Positions 5,159-5,412 of a stretch of DNA of 5,412 nt are shown in pieces. The stretch lies in contig QGUL01000149.1 in the NCBI GenBank assembly GCA_003242425.1, positions 1 to 5,412 on the forward strand, in the 5' to 3' direction. The notes under the pieces were generated by a model. The model saw nothing but the letters and a program-made list of their open reading frames with translations, made no database searches and had not been told where the DNA came from. This DNA comes from Pseudomonadota bacterium. Lineage in GTDB: Bacteria; Pseudomonadota; Gammaproteobacteria; Burkholderiales; SG8-39. Each line of letters starts with the position of its first letter. Positions within the stretch are counted from its first letter, which is position 1. A program made the position numbers and the translations under genes.

Positions 5159-5412
5159 CGACTCACACCCTCACCGCCGCCTCGCACCGGGTTCGGCAGT
5201 TCTACGAATTGACGAAACCGCGAGTCGTGTCGCTGATCGTCTTCTGCGCGGTCATCGGCATGTTCCTCGCCACGCCGGCCGACGCGATGGTGCCGCTCGA
5301 CGTGCTGCTTGCCGGTACGGCGGGCATTGCGCTGGTGGCCGGTGCGGCCGCAGCCGTCAACTGCCTGGTCGAACAGCAACTCGACGCCATCATGCTGCGC
5401 ACGCGCCGGCGG
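5155..5412 (+). CDS. ctaB: Protoheme IX farnesyltransferase (heme O synthase, CtaB/CyoE/Cox10), 5' part only
   Basis: CtaB transfers a farnesyl group to heme B to make heme O, the substrate of CtaA. Only the first 86 residues are present before the window edge. [10 protein letters not shown] (18-27) is the typical N-terminal motif of the family, leading into the first helix (about 24-40). A second helix (about 50-68) runs into the catalytic UbiA-superfamily signature. That signature reads [18 protein letters not shown] (69-86), with N69, E73, D77, R82 and R86 at the expected spacing for prenyl-diphosphate and Mg2+ binding. The first acidic position is glutamate rather than aspartate, which the known signature permits. 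The ATG overlaps the ctaA stop (ATGA) and has a strong purine-rich ribosome site. Nothing suggests disruption; the gene simply runs off the window. Confidence 0.97.
   Translation, partial: MTTHTLTAASHRVRQFYELTKPRVVSLIVFCAVIGMFLATPADAMVPLDVLLAGTAGIALVAGAAAAVNCLVEQQLDAIMLRTRRR

Noticed and set aside
1..5412. Mobile element, CRISPR, RNA gene, defence or other novel system
   Set aside because: I saw no direct repeats, transposase-like frames, tRNA-like folds or unfamiliar domain sets. All genes fit the aa3 oxidase locus, and composition appears uniform.

Overview
The window is a high-GC, densely packed segment of an aa3-type cytochrome c oxidase (respiratory complex IV) structural and assembly locus. 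The gene order is ctaD, a tiny membrane protein gene, ctaG/cox11, a DUF2970 gene, ctaE, then a reversed DUF2909-like (twin-transmembrane) gene, then SURF1, an SCO-like gene, ctaA/cox15 and ctaB/cox10. This order, and especially the DUF2970 and DUF2909 companions, is what I know from Betaproteobacteria (Burkholderiales, Rhodocyclales, Nitrosomonadales and relatives). I cannot place it to genus from the sequence alone.

Region 1 (1-2540) is a forward operon. It holds the C-terminal half of subunit I, with CuB, heme and K-channel residues visible. A 31-residue one-helix protein, the CuB chaperone CtaG, DUF2970 and complete subunit III follow. The operon closes with a strong intrinsic terminator at 2512-2539, preceded by a second small palindrome. 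Region 2 (2547-2812) holds the single reverse-strand gene, a 66-residue two-helix protein. It converges on ctaE and diverges from SURF1 across a 65-bp spacer. Region 3 (2813-5412) is a second forward run: SURF1 with an apparent TTG start, a membrane-anchored thioredoxin-fold SCO-like protein, heme A synthase and the first 86 codons of heme O synthase.

The genes form one logical unit. CtaB farnesylates heme B to heme O and CtaA oxidises heme O to heme A. SURF1 helps heme A enter subunit I, CtaG supplies CuB, and the SCO-like protein may handle copper or thiols for the enzyme. CtaD and CtaE are core subunits. Four junctions are ATGA stop/start overlaps and a fifth is a longer overlap, so translational coupling is a strong theme. 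Both strands were read. I saw no mobile element, RNA gene or CRISPR array, and no intergenic stretch longer than about 80 bp. I did not find an undescribed system. The most interesting items are the poorly characterised small proteins and the SCO-like protein, which keeps a CX3C pair and a distal histidine.
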